Assembly: GCF_027451485.1 (NCBI RefSeq) | Contig: NZ_DAIDJE010000020.1 | Coordinates: forward strand, 1-64,000 | Direction of reading: 5' to 3' | Source: Bradyrhizobium sp. | GTDB taxonomy: Bacteria > Pseudomonadota > Alphaproteobacteria > Rhizobiales > Xanthobacteraceae | Length of the DNA: 64,000 nucleotides | Part shown: piece by piece, positions 7,922-16,062 of the stretch | How positions within the stretch are numbered: the stretch's first letter is position 1 | Layout of the letters: every line of letters begins with the position of its first letter | Made by a program: the position numbers and the translations under genes | The notes under the pieces: model-generated | Seen by the model: the letters and a program-made list of their open reading frames with translations, nothing else | Told to the model about the DNA's origin: nothing | Databases searched by the model: none

Positions 7922-9048
7922 CGGAAACTTCCCCGCTTCTGCCGGAGATCAAGAAGCTGATCAAATCGTCCGGACCGATCCCGGTCTGGCGTTACATGGA
8001 GCTGTGCCTGATGCACCCAGAGCACGGCTACTATCTTAGCCGCGATCCGCTCGGCCGCGAGGGCGATTTCATCACCGCTCCCGAAGTGAGCCAGATGTTC
8101 GGCGAGTTGCTCGGGCTGTGGGCGGCGTCGGTGTGGAAGGCGATCGATTCACCGCCCCTGCTCCGCCTGATCGAGATCGGTCCCGGCCGCGGCACACTGA
8201 TGGCCGATGCGCTGCGTGCGCTCCGCGTGCTGCCGCCGCTCTATCAGGCGCTGAGCGTCCATCTGGTCGAGGTGAACCCGGTGCTGCGCGAGAAGCAGAA
8301 GTCGGCGCTGTCCGGCTCGCGCGAGATCAGCTGGCACGACAGCATCGACGACGTGCCGGATGGTCCCTCGGTGATCCTGGCCAACGAATATTTCGACGTG
8401 CTGCCGATTCATCAGGCGGTGAAAGCCGCGAACGGCTGGCACGAGCGCACCGTCGAGCTTGATGACAGCGGCAGCCTCGCATTCGGCATGGCGAACGATC
8501 CGATCCCGCGATTCGAGGTGCTGCTGCCGTCGTGGGTGCGCGCGGCGCCGCCTGGCGCAGTGTTCGAGTGGCGGCCGGACGCCGAGATCATGAAGATCGC
8601 AAGCCGCGTGCGCGATCAGGATGGCGCTGCTCTCATCATCGACTACGGCCATCTGCGCAGCGACGCCGGCGATACGTTTCAGGCCATCTCCCGCCACAGC
8701 TTTACCGATCCCCTGAAAAATCCGGGCGAGGCCGACGTGACCGCGCATGTCGACTTTCAGGCGCTGGTTCGCGCCGCCGACGACCTCGGGGCGCGCACCC
8801 ACGGCCCGGTGCCTCAGGGCGATTTCCTCAAACGGCTCGGCATCGAAAGCCGGGCTGCGAGCCTGATGGCCAAGGCGAGCCCGGAGGTCTCCCAAGACAT
8901 CGTCGGCGCGCTGAAGCGGCTGGTCGGCGGCGGCCGCGGCGGCATGGGGCAGATGTTCAAGGTGCTCGGCATTTCCGAACCCAATCTCGTCACGCTCGCC
9001 GGTTTCGACGACGAAGTTCCTGAAACGAAAAAGACAGAGGCGCCATGA
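7918..9048 (+). CDS. MidA/NDUFAF7-family SAM-dependent methyltransferase
   Basis: A 376-residue protein of COG1565. It opens with the family hallmark of [27 protein letters not shown] (about residues 24-50), and [17 protein letters not shown] (about 85-101) is the SAM-binding glycine loop. The mitochondrial homologue NDUFAF7 (MidA) dimethylates an arginine of a complex I subunit; the bacterial substrate is not firmly known. The GTG start at 7918 overlaps the lgt stop, and the gene's own stop overlaps pgeF by 4 bp (ATGA), so the three are probably co-translated. Confidence 0.9.
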   Translation: MTETSPLLPEIKKLIKSSGPIPVWRYMELCLMHPEHGYYLSRDPLGREGDFITAPEVSQMFGELLGLWAASVWKAIDSPPLLRLIEIGPGRGTLMADALRALRVLPPLYQALSVHLVEVNPVLREKQKSALSGSREISWHDSIDDVPDGPSVILANEYFDVLPIHQAVKAANGWHERTVELDDSGSLAFGMANDPIPRFEVLLPSWVRAAPPGAVFEWRPDAEIMKIASRVRDQDGAALIIDYGHLRSDAGDTFQAISRHSFTDPLKNPGEADVTAHVDFQALVRAADDLGARTHGPVPQGDFLKRLGIESRAASLMAKASPEVSQDIVGALKRLVGGGRGGMGQMFKVLGISEPNLVTLAGFDDEVPETKKTEAP

Positions 9049-9821
9049 CGCTGGAATCGCCGCTGCTGTCGGCCGTTCCCGGCCTGCACCACGCTTTCTT
9101 CAGCCGCGAGGGCGGCGTCTCCACGGGCATGTATGCCGGCCTCAATGGCGGCATTGGCTCTCGCGACGATCCGGCGCATGTCGCCGAAAACCGCCGCCGG
9201 ATGGCCGCAGCGCTACGCGTCTCTCCCGAGCGTTTCCTCACCGTTTTCCAGATTCATTCCCCGGATGTCGCGGTGGCCTCAGCGCCATGGGACGCCGCCA
9301 CCCGTCCCAAGGCGGACGCTATCGTCACCCGCACCGAAGGTCTTGCGATCGGCGTCACCGCGGCCGACTGCGGCCCCCTTCTCCTTGCCGATGCCAACGC
9401 CCGGGTGATAGGCGCGGCACATGCGGGATGGAAGGGCGCACTGACGGGAATTGTTGAAGCCACCGTGGCGGCGATGGAGGAACTTGGCGCCGATCGGGCC
9501 AACATCGTGGCCGCGATCGGCCCTTTGATCCGTCAACATTCCTACGAGGTCGGCCCCGAATTCGTCGAACGGTTCATCGAGGCCGATGCCGATAACGCCG
9601 TTTACTTCCTGCCCGCGGCGCGCGATCGCCATGCGCTGTTCGATCTCGCCGGGCTGATCCGCAGGCGGCTTGAAAATGCCGGCGTGCTCATGGTCGACGA
9701 TACCGGTATCGACACCTATTCCGACGAACGCTTTTTCAGCTACCGCCGCTCCGTGCATCGCAAGGAGCCGGATTACGGCCGCCACGTTCATGCCATAGTC
9801 CTGGAAGGCGACGGCGGTTAG
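9045..9821 (+). CDS. pgeF: Peptidoglycan editing factor / YfiH-type polyphenol oxidase
   Basis: A 258-residue cytoplasmic protein of the PgeF (YfiH, DUF152) family. The conserved metal-site residues are present: H in VFQIHSPDV (about residue 70), C in TAADCGPLLLAD (about 109) and H in GAAHAGWKGAL (about 126). E. coli PgeF removes peptidoglycan precursors with L-Ser in place of L-Ala; homologues also show multicopper oxidase or purine nucleoside phosphorylase activity, so the in vivo reaction here is uncertain. It ends the lgt-midA-pgeF unit. Confidence 0.93.
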   Translation: MTLESPLLSAVPGLHHAFFSREGGVSTGMYAGLNGGIGSRDDPAHVAENRRRMAAALRVSPERFLTVFQIHSPDVAVASAPWDAATRPKADAIVTRTEGLAIGVTAADCGPLLLADANARVIGAAHAGWKGALTGIVEATVAAMEELGADRANIVAAIGPLIRQHSYEVGPEFVERFIEADADNAVYFLPAARDRHALFDLAGLIRRRLENAGVLMVDDTGIDTYSDERFFSYRRSVHRKEPDYGRHVHAIVLEGDGG

Positions 9822-10069
9822 TCCTCCTGTCAACCCTCACGTGAGAAGCCGCGCGTGCCCGAGCAGCCTGCGTGCAAGCGAGGCTGCGGGCGAACGGCAC
9901 AAACAAGGGAGGCTTCGCTCGACCGGCGCTTCGCATCGCCCCGAGAGCCCTGAGGGTTGGGACCGGTCTGCCCTTCGAGACGCGCAGGTGCGCTCCCCAG
10001 GATAGGGTTCTTGTGAGCCTCACCTCTGCCCTAGACGTTAATGGATTTTAACGATATCGCTCTCACTCG
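9822..10069. other. Intergenic gap with short inverted repeats
   Basis: No gene seen. The gap contains several GC-rich dyads, such as AGCCTGCGTGCAAGCGAGGCT around 9861-9881 and a CCCTCA...TGAGGG pairing between 9832 and 9956. It presumably carries the promoter for the following lipoprotein gene; the AT-rich stretch at 10036-10060 immediately upstream of it is the best candidate region. Confidence 0.4.
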
Positions 10070-10681
10070 ATGAGCGACCTGCCCGTAATGTTGTTTCGCG
10101 TTGTTCGGATCGCGCTGAGCTCCGCGACCGCTGTGGTTCTGTTTGCGATTGTATGTGCGCTGGGCGGCTGCGCCGGCGGCTCTGCCAGCAATTCCTTTGC
10201 CGCGGCCAGCAATACAACCGGTCCGACGATCGCCTTCGAATCCATCGACGGTCCGCCACCGCAGGTGTTCGAGAGGATGGTGTCGATGCTCGACAGCGAA
10301 TCCAAGCTGCGGAGCCTTTCGATCGTGTCCCGCGAGGGCACTGCGGCCTATCGGGTGCGCGGCTATCTCGCCGCGGAAGTCAACCGCGGCCGCACCACGA
10401 TCGCCTGGGTCTGGGATGTCTACGACCAGAACCAGCAGCGCGCGCTGCGGCTTTCCGGCGAGGAGCCCGCCGGCAAAGCCGGCCGAGACGCCTGGGCTGC
10501 CGCCGACGATCTGGTGTTGCGCAAGATCGCTCAGGCCGGGCTGAGCGGCCTTGCCAGCATGATCAATGGCACGCCGGCACCCGATGCGCCGCAGCAGGCG
10601 CCACCTGCCAGCCGATCCCGGCACGAACCTGCGATCGCCAGCGCCGACGAAGTGTCGGCTCTGGCCTATACGGACCATTAG
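10070..10681 (+). CDS. Putative lipoprotein of unknown function
   Basis: A 203-residue exported protein. Residues 1-34 form a lipoprotein signal (hydrophobic VVLFAIVCALGGC with the lipobox Cys at about 34). The mature part has an alpha/beta stretch with RGYLAAEVNRGRTTIAWVWDVYDQNQQRALRLSGEE (about 95-131, two strands around a turn), followed by a Pro/Ala/Ser-rich tail. I know similar proteins between pgeF and prs in relatives but not their role. It would be a substrate of the Lgt encoded just upstream and of LspA. The start at ATG 10070 fits a charged, short N-region. Confidence 0.75.
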   Translation: MSDLPVMLFRVVRIALSSATAVVLFAIVCALGGCAGGSASNSFAAASNTTGPTIAFESIDGPPPQVFERMVSMLDSESKLRSLSIVSREGTAAYRVRGYLAAEVNRGRTTIAWVWDVYDQNQQRALRLSGEEPAGKAGRDAWAAADDLVLRKIAQAGLSGLASMINGTPAPDAPQQAPPASRSRHEPAIASADEVSALAYTDH

Positions 10682-10844
10682 CCAAAGCGGCGCGGAAAGA
10701 GCCATTTTGCCCGGGAAAACTAGGGCCAGCGGGTTGCCAGCCCGGTTACCGTCTTGATATCACCCCATTTATCGAAACGCGCTATTTTGTGGGCATTGCG
10801 ATATGCTGAACGTTGTCTCCAGCAAGGCGCGGGGAGAAGCCTCG

Positions 10845-11798
10845 ATGTCGGCCAAGAACGGCTCGATCAAGCTTGTCGCCGGCAATTCCAACCCGGTGCT
10901 GGCGAAGGAAATCGCCAACTGGCTGGACCTGCCGCTGACCAAGGCGATCGTCCGCCGCTTCGCCGACATGGAGATCTTCGTCGAGATCCAGGAAAACGTG
11001 CGCGGCTCCGACGTGTTCGTGATCCAGTCGACCTCGTTTCCGGCAAACGACCATCTGATGGAGCTTCTGATCATCACCGACGCGCTGCGTCGCGCATCCG
11101 CGCGCCGTATCACCGCGGTCGTGCCCTATTTCGGCTACGCCCGGCAGGACCGCAAGGCCGGCCCGCGCACGCCGATTTCGGCCAAGCTGGTGGCCAACCT
11201 GATCACCCATGCCGGTGCCGACCGCGTCATGACGCTTGATCTGCACGCCGGACAAATCCAGGGCTTTTTCGACATTCCGACCGACAATCTGTACGCCTCC
11301 CCGGTGATGGTGCGCGACATCCGCGAACAGTTCGACCTTGGCAACGTGATGGTGGTGTCGCCGGACGTCGGCGGCGTGGTTCGCGCCCGCGGGCTCGCCA
11401 AGCGCATCAACGCGCCGCTCGCCATCATCGACAAGCGGCGTGAGCGCGCCGGCGAATCCGAGGTGATGAACGTGATCGGCGACGTCGCCGGCTATACCTG
11501 CATCCTGGTCGACGACATCGTCGATTCCGGCGGCACGCTGGTGAATGCGGCCGATGCGCTGCTCGCCAATGGCGCCAAGGAGGTCTACGCCTATATCACC
11601 CACGGCGTGCTCTCCGGCGGCGCGGTGACACGGGTGGCCTCATCGCGGCTGAAGGAACTGGTGATTACGGATTCGATCCAGCCGACCGAGGCGATCGCCA
11701 AGGCGCCGAACATCCGGACCCTCTCCATCGCCGACCTGATCGCAGAGGCGATCGGCCGCACCGCCGCGGAAGAATCCGTGTCGAGTTTGTTCGACTGA
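10845..11798 (+). CDS. prs: Ribose-phosphate pyrophosphokinase (PRPP synthase)
   Basis: A 317-residue class I enzyme making 5-phosphoribosyl-1-pyrophosphate from ribose-5-phosphate and ATP, feeding purine, pyrimidine, His and Trp synthesis. Visible motifs: [16 protein letters not shown] (about 97-112, ATP and flexible loop), VVSPDVGG (about 167-174) and the PRPP-binding [15 protein letters not shown] (about 222-236). The ATG at 10845 is preferred because a GGAGAAG ribosome-binding site lies 7 bp upstream; an earlier ATG at 10803 would add 14 unusual residues. It is usually followed by rplY in relatives; here rplY lies at the other end of the window's left part. Confidence 0.97.
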   Translation: MSAKNGSIKLVAGNSNPVLAKEIANWLDLPLTKAIVRRFADMEIFVEIQENVRGSDVFVIQSTSFPANDHLMELLIITDALRRASARRITAVVPYFGYARQDRKAGPRTPISAKLVANLITHAGADRVMTLDLHAGQIQGFFDIPTDNLYASPVMVRDIREQFDLGNVMVVSPDVGGVVRARGLAKRINAPLAIIDKRRERAGESEVMNVIGDVAGYTCILVDDIVDSGGTLVNAADALLANGAKEVYAYITHGVLSGGAVTRVASSRLKELVITDSIQPTEAIAKAPNIRTLSIADLIAEAIGRTAAEESVSSLFD

Positions 11799-11858
11799 TC
11801 GGCAGGCGCAAGCCGCCTTCAGGCAGCGATCAGCAGTCTTGATCTCGTCGGCTGGCGT

Positions 11859-12308
11859 TCAATAGCAGCGGACAATATTGACCTCCCCCGTTCCACCGTG
11901 CGCGTTGGGAACCGTCTGGGTCTCCGCGCCGCAACTCGAGACATAGGGCCGGGCCGAAGGAGCAACCAGCGGCGGATATCGATGCGGCCAATCCCATGGG
12001 ATGTCGGCGGCATTCGAGTTCCCGACATCGCCCGGCAGCGGCTGCGTTCCATCCAGCACGGCCTGGCCGTTCGGTCCATAGCCATAGCCGTACCCGTAGC
12101 CGTAGTCACCGATGTCGTATCCGGGCAGGAAGATGGCTCCCTGCTGCCGGCCGCGATGATGCCGGAAGTGACCCGCCATGCGGTGGGAGCCGAGATGCGC
12201 CCCTCCGTGGAAGGAGCCTCTCGAAGCGGCGAAGGTTTGGTCGGCGGCTAGCAACAACGCCATTGCGGCGAGAGACGCCGTCAATATCCGGTATATTCTG
12301 AACTTCAT
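11859..12308 (-). CDS. Small secreted protein with Gly-Tyr repeats
   Basis: A 149-residue exported protein. Residues 1-28 form a signal peptide (MKFRIYRILTASLAAMALLL...ADQTFA). The mature N-terminus is His/Gly/Ser-rich (HGGAHLGSHRMAGHFRHHRG, a possible metal-binding stretch) and is followed by a GYGYGYGYG run, encoded by repeats of six bases. The C-terminus has Pro-rich sequence and two Cys (SSCG and VRCY). Such proteins are common in Bradyrhizobium and have no assigned function. A GTG 9 bp upstream is an alternative start. Confidence 0.7.
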   Translation of the reverse strand: MKFRIYRILTASLAAMALLLAADQTFAASRGSFHGGAHLGSHRMAGHFRHHRGRQQGAIFLPGYDIGDYGYGYGYGYGPNGQAVLDGTQPLPGDVGNSNAADIPWDWPHRYPPLVAPSARPYVSSCGAETQTVPNAHGGTGEVNIVRCY

Positions 12309-12386
12309 GACACGCACCGACTGACTGGTTACGGGCTTTCCGAACCAGCACGCTAGGCAGAGCGTTTGGAGCCCGCAAACGCATAA

Positions 12387-12401
12387 TTAATTGTTAGTTA
12401 A
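12387..12401. promoter_or_regulatory. CtrA-like binding site
   Basis: TTAA-N7-TTAA, the core of the alphaproteobacterial CtrA recognition sequence, in a markedly AT-rich patch 79 bp upstream of the Gly-Tyr-repeat gene. A second TTAACC lies at 12411-12416. CtrA control of a surface protein would be in keeping with its known cell-envelope regulon, but a single short match is weak evidence. Confidence 0.35.
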
Positions 12402-12537
12402 ATCGTAATCTTAACCGGGAACAGGCCTCAAGGTTGCCGGAGCCCCCGCGAGCCGGCGGATCGACCGGAACAGCCTGAGACGGGCTCAGGGTTCGCAAAC
12501 CGCCACAGTGGCGATACCGACAGGAACTCGAAATTCG

Positions 12538-13071
12538 TCAGACGATGCCGGCCGCCACCTGGCCGCGCAGCCGCTCCAGGCTTAGAAGCGTGTTGGCGCA
12601 AGCTTGTGCGACCCCTGTGCCCTTGGACGCAAAATGGCGGCGCAAGAATTCGGCATCCGCGCTCTGGTGAAATTGCTGCGGCGTTACCACGGCCGAGAAT
12701 ACCGGGATCTCGGTGCGCAGCTGCACATCCATCAGCGCCCGGACCACGGTCTCCGCGACATACTCGTCGTCGATCACAAGTCCGGCGGCGACGATCGCGG
12801 TGTAGCGCCGGGTCTTGGCCAACAGCTGAACGTGCAGCGGAATCTCGAAGGAGCCCGGCACTTCGAACACGTCGATCTGCGCGCGCGCGATATGGCGCGC
12901 TTCGATTTCGATCAGGAAGGCGTCGCGGCACTCCGCGATCACGTCGCGATGCCAGGCGGACTGCACGAAGGCGACGCGCTGCGGTCTTGTAAAACGCGGA
13001 TGATCCGGCGGCTGCTCGGTGCCTTCGGAAGCTTTGGCGCTGGCTGCGCCTTCTTGCGGCGTTTCACTCAT
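12538..13071 (-). CDS. ribH: 6,7-dimethyl-8-ribityllumazine synthase, type II (RibH2-like)
   Basis: A 177-residue protein with an extra 25-residue Pro/Ser/Ala N-terminus. The core (RVAFVQSAWHRDVIAECR, then FEVPGSFEIPLHVQLLAKT and PVFSAVVTPQQFHQSADAEF) matches type II lumazine synthases of Rhizobiales, which form decamers and make the direct precursor of riboflavin. Unusually, the stretch that in Brucella RibH2 reads as a GGIYRHDF-type loop is reduced here to VIDDEYVAE, so five residues and the catalytic His appear to be lost. It may be a divergent paralogue of low activity. Another ribH may exist elsewhere in the genome. Confidence 0.85.
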   Translation of the reverse strand: MSETPQEGAASAKASEGTEQPPDHPRFTRPQRVAFVQSAWHRDVIAECRDAFLIEIEARHIARAQIDVFEVPGSFEIPLHVQLLAKTRRYTAIVAAGLVIDDEYVAETVVRALMDVQLRTEIPVFSAVVTPQQFHQSADAEFLRRHFASKGTGVAQACANTLLSLERLRGQVAAGIV

Positions 13072-13528
13072 GGCGTTCTCTTACTTTCAGCAACGGGAGT
13101 CGCCCAAGCACGTACGCCCCACGCATCATGCTGCGAATTATGGCGGGCGGCGGCCTCGCCAGCAAGCACCCTCGCCGCTCGGTCCAGATGGCGGCCAGCC
13201 ACATTCAACGGATTCAGGCAACAGGTTGCTGCCCGCTCAGCCCTCAAAAATTAACGATTTGGCCGCCGAACGAATCTGATTCCGGTTTGTTCTCCCGAAA
13301 AAGTTAACGTGCACGAAGAGTTGTGGACGATTTCGGCATTGTCTGTGGATGGATTCCGGGTGCCGTTGCGCGGATTCCGCAAATCACATCACTTCGTCCC
13401 GGCAAGCCTGATCCCGTCGCGACGGATCATCGGTGAGTGCAGCCGCCAGGGCGCGAATGCGCGCATGCCGGCGCGTTGCGTGCGTTTCGCTGGTATCCGA
13501 ATTTTTGAAAAGGCAAGGTCGAGACGGC
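13072..13528. other. Divergent promoter region, 457 bp, no gene seen
   Basis: The gap between ribH (leftward) and the YbjN-type gene (rightward). The middle part, about 13235-13310, is AT-rich, with ATTAACG and GTTAACG blocks at about 13249 and 13306. Two DnaA-box-like sequences, TGTGGACGA at 13322-13330 and TGTGGATGG at 13344-13352, lie 22 bp apart on the same strand. I see no conserved short gene. Confidence 0.4.
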
Positions 13529-14029
13529 ATGTCCCTCCTCGAAGGCACTATCGATTCCCGGAATAATCCTCTCGCGGTCGTCGAGGACGTCGCCGCCGAT
13601 AACAACCTGTTGTTCGAGCGCTCGGGCGACGACGAAATCACCATCGTCTCCAAGGGCAACTGGACCGATTACCAGCTCTCCTTCACCTGGATGGGAGAGA
13701 TCGAGGCGTTGCATCTGGCCTGCGCCTTCGACATGAAGATTCCGGAGCCGCGGCGCGGAGAAGTGCAGCGGCTGATCGCCGCGATCAACGAACAACTATG
13801 GGTCGGGCATTTCGACATCTGGACCCACACCGGAATGATCATGTACCGACAGGCGCTGGTCTTGCCGGGCGGAATGGCCGCCTCCACCGCGCAATGCGAG
13901 ACCATGCTGGTCAGCGCGATCCACGCCTGCGAACGCTACTATCCGGCGTTCCAGTTCGTGGTCTGGGCCGGCAAATCGGCGAGTGAAGCCATGAGCGCCG
14001 CGATGTTCGACACCGAGGGCGAGGCGTAA
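13529..14029 (+). CDS. YbjN domain-containing protein
   Basis: A 166-residue soluble protein starting MSLLEGTIDSRNNPLAVVED. It has the YbjN layout: a domain related in fold to type III secretion chaperones, with WTDYQLSFTWMGEIEALHLACAF (about 44-66) forming the central sheet and GHFDIWTHTGMIMYRQALV (about 92-110) the following strand-helix unit. Members influence stress tolerance and motility in enterobacteria; the molecular role is unknown. The ATG at 13529 is used, since the in-frame extension to 13433 is Arg/Ala-rich and unlike the family. It precedes proC by 170 bp. Confidence 0.88.
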   Translation: MSLLEGTIDSRNNPLAVVEDVAADNNLLFERSGDDEITIVSKGNWTDYQLSFTWMGEIEALHLACAFDMKIPEPRRGEVQRLIAAINEQLWVGHFDIWTHTGMIMYRQALVLPGGMAASTAQCETMLVSAIHACERYYPAFQFVVWAGKSASEAMSAAMFDTEGEA

Positions 14030-14059
14030 GCCCACACCACTGCACGCATATCGGACGTC

Positions 14060-14079
14060 GTCCCGGCGAACGCCGGGAC
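14060..14079. repeat. REP-like hairpin
   Basis: A perfect inverted repeat, GTCCCGGCGAACGCCGGGAC, in the gap before proC. Such GTCCCGGC palindromes are frequent in intergenic DNA of Bradyrhizobium and relatives. It may also serve as a transcript 3' end for the YbjN gene, though no T tract follows. Confidence 0.6.
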
Positions 14080-14151
14080 CCGCGGCGGCAATTGCGTCGC
14101 ACGGTCCTTGTTGCAGATATCTCGATGAACTAGAACCGCTGGTGGTTATGG

Positions 14152-14171
14152 GCCCCTGCTTTCGCAGGGGC
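14152..14171. repeat. REP-like hairpin, CCCCTGCTTTCGCAGGGG type
   Basis: The palindrome GCCCCTGCTTTCGCAGGGGC lies 28 bp before proC, so it falls in the 5' untranslated part or promoter. The same design with a different stem (GGTCCCCGCTTTCGCGGGGACC) occurs at 15671-15692; both share the CTTTCG loop, indicating one repeat class. Confidence 0.65.
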
Positions 14172-14199
14172 GACGTATCAATGGCGGCGACAGATCGAG

Positions 14200-15021
14200 A
14201 TGTCCGAAAGCTTGCAAAAAATCAAAGGCAGCATCGTCCTCGCCGGCGCAGGCAAGATGGGCGGCGCCATGCTGTCCGGCTGGCTCGCCCAGGGGCTCGA
14301 GCCTAGCCGTGCAGCCGTGATCGAACCGCATCCATCGGACGACATCCGCGCGCATCTGGCCAAAGGCGCGCGCCTCAACCCCTCGCCGCAGCAGACCGGA
14401 TCAGCGGCGGCCTTTGTGGTGGCGCTGAAGCCGCAGACGTTTCGCGAGGCGGGTCCCAGCCTCAGACCCTATATCGATGCCACGACGCTGGTGGTCTCGA
14501 TCATGGCCGGAATGACGATGGCTTCGCTGAAAGAGGTGTTGGGAGGCCATGTCGTGCGCGCCATGCCCAACACGCCGGCTGCGATTGGCCGCGGCATCAC
14601 CGTTGCGGTAGCCGCAAAAGACGTCAGCCCCGCGCAACGCGATACGGCCGATGGGCTGCTGCGCGCCACAGGCTCGGTGGAATGGGTCGACGACGAAAAG
14701 CTGATGGACGCGGTGACCGCAGTCTCCGGCTCGGGCCCGGCCTATGTCTTCCTGCTCGCCGAGGAACTGGCGCGAGCCGGCGTTGCGGCCGGACTGCCGG
14801 AGCAGCTTGCGACAAGACTCGCGCGCGAAACCGTCGCGGGCTCCGGCGAGTTGCTGCACCGCTCGGACCTGGCGGCCGCAACACTGCGCCGGAACGTCAC
14901 CTCGCCCGGCGGCACGACGGCGGCTGCGCTGGAAGTCTTGATGGGCAAGGACGGCCTGCAGTCGCTGCTGACGCGCGCGGTTGCGGCCGCTACGCAGCGC
15001 TCGAAGGAACTGGCGAAGTAA
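14200..15021 (+). CDS. proC: Pyrroline-5-carboxylate reductase
   Basis: A 273-residue NAD(P)H-dependent enzyme for the last step of proline synthesis. The N-terminal Rossmann motif is IVLAGAGKMGGAMLSGWL (about 9-26). The C-terminal dimerisation domain carries GSGPAYVFLLAEELARAGVAAGLP (about 176-199) and the family signature RRNVTSPGGTTAAALEVL (about 229-246). Length is normal for bacterial ProC. The ATG at 14200 is 9 residues before the first conserved strand. It appears monocistronic, with REP-like hairpins on its 5' side. Confidence 0.97.
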   Translation: MSESLQKIKGSIVLAGAGKMGGAMLSGWLAQGLEPSRAAVIEPHPSDDIRAHLAKGARLNPSPQQTGSAAAFVVALKPQTFREAGPSLRPYIDATTLVVSIMAGMTMASLKEVLGGHVVRAMPNTPAAIGRGITVAVAAKDVSPAQRDTADGLLRATGSVEWVDDEKLMDAVTAVSGSGPAYVFLLAEELARAGVAAGLPEQLATRLARETVAGSGELLHRSDLAAATLRRNVTSPGGTTAAALEVLMGKDGLQSLLTRAVAAATQRSKELAK

Positions 15022-15144
15022 CCAATGGCTGTCGTTGCCGGGCTTGCCCCGGAACCTATCCGTTACACGAAAGCCTTCTCACAAAAGTTGATGGATGCGG
15101 GGGTCAAGCCCGCGCATGCCAGTAGAGAACAGCGCTGAGCCGGG

Positions 15145-15540
15145 CTACTTCGCGCCGAACTGCTTGGTAAAAGCCTCGACATTGACGAGGCCGCGGGCGT
15201 GGCGGCCTTCACCGATGCGGCGTTTCTCGTCGAACGCCTCGACTTCAAAACGGATCACCCGCCGTTCCACCGCCACCACCCGCGCCACGGTGCGTACCGT
15301 CGCGCCGACGGGCGTGGCTGCCAGATGACGTATGTCGACCTCGGTGCCGACCGTAACCCAGCCCGGCTCGAGGCAGGGGTTGATGGCGTCGGCAGAGGCC
15401 AGCTCCATCTCCAGGATCATCATCGGTGTTGCAAAGACCATCGGCATGCCCTTGACGAAATGCCCGACCGTGCGCTCGATCGGCACGATCAGGCTACGTT
15501 CCGCGTTCATGCCGGTCTTGATGGCGTCGCGTGCATCCAT
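15145..15540 (-). CDS. Hot-dog-fold thioesterase, FlK-like
   Basis: A 131-residue acyl-CoA thioesterase-type protein. It aligns with the fluoroacetyl-CoA thioesterase FlK of Streptomyces cattleya as I remember that sequence: Thr in VFATPMM, Glu eight residues later in ILEMELAS, His in DIRHLAATP 34 residues after the Thr, and Arg/Gly in GRHARGLV. The Thr-Glu-His spacing equals FlK T42, E50, H76. Many FlK-family members are of unknown substrate and this could act on an ordinary acyl-CoA. The start at 15538-15540 (MDARDAIKTG) is favoured; a Met ten residues later is possible. Confidence 0.75.
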   Translation of the reverse strand: MDARDAIKTGMNAERSLIVPIERTVGHFVKGMPMVFATPMMILEMELASADAINPCLEPGWVTVGTEVDIRHLAATPVGATVRTVARVVAVERRVIRFEVEAFDEKRRIGEGRHARGLVNVEAFTKQFGAK

Positions 15541-15670
15541 GGAGTTTTGCCCAAACACTCTACCGTCGTCCCGGCCAGGCGAATCGCGAGCCGGGCCCAT
15601 AGCCACTGATGTCAGCTGAAGAGCACGGTGGCGGCCTCAGCATAGCAGACCACGCGCAGCGGTGGTGGTG

Positions 15671-15692
15671 GGTCCCCGCTTTCGCGGGGACC
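15671..15692. repeat. REP-like hairpin, CTTTCG loop
   Basis: The palindrome GGTCCCCGCTTTCGCGGGGACC lies 13 bp beyond the stop codon of the tautomerase gene. It shares its loop and design with the hairpin at 14152-14171 and could double as a transcript end for the leftward tautomerase gene. Confidence 0.65.
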
Positions 15693-15705
15693 ACAGAACA
15701 ACGAA

Positions 15706-15903
15706 TTATTTCTTCGCGAAGCGTTCGACGAAGCTGATGCCGCCCTTCATCTTGTGGATCAGCGGCGCTTCGTTGATCTGGATCACGACCGCCTCGGGGT
15801 CGACGCCGAGGTTCTTCACCAGCGCCTGCGTGATGTCGCGCATCATGCCGACCTTCTGCTCGTCGGTGCGGCCAGCGGCCATGCTGATGGTGATTTCGGG
15901 CAT
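15706..15903 (-). CDS. 4-oxalocrotonate tautomerase family protein
   Basis: A 65-residue subunit of the small tautomerase superfamily. After removal of Met the catalytic Pro-1 is exposed (MPEITISMAAGRTDEQK). The helix DEQKVGMMRDITQALVKNLG and the strand AVVIQINEAP (about 38-48) complete the beta-alpha-beta unit; these enzymes form hexamers. The natural substrate is unknown; the residue after the strand (INEAP) differs from the canonical Arg-containing 4-OT. It is a single gene between the thioesterase and hisS. Confidence 0.88.
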   Translation of the reverse strand: MPEITISMAAGRTDEQKVGMMRDITQALVKNLGVDPEAVVIQINEAPLIHKMKGGISFVERFAKK

Positions 15904-15934
15904 TTCTTTCTCCTTATTGTCTTCTTGCTTCGGG

Positions 15935-16048
15935 CCATGGCCGGGCTCGTCCGGCCATCTAGGTCATCTGCATCAAACAAGACGTGGATGCCCGACACAA
16001 GACCCGTGCTCGGGGCGGCGAAGCCGGACCCGAGTGCCGGGGCATGAC
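15935..16048. repeat. Composite intergenic repeat of CATGGCCGGGC/GGCATGACG type
   Basis: A block with nested inverted repeats: CATGGCCGGGCTCGTCCGG at its left, GACGTGGATGCCCG in the middle and GTGCCGGGGCATGACG at its right. The same words, in another arrangement, occur at 48852-48995, including GGCGTGGATGGCCGGGGCAA and CCATGACGGCG. It is a dispersed non-coding element and not part of either neighbouring gene. Confidence 0.65.
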
Positions 16049-16062
16049 GTCTGAACGATTGG

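Noticed and set aside
10038..10051. CtrA-like TTAA-TTAA pair before the lipoprotein gene
   Set aside because: The spacer is six bases rather than seven.
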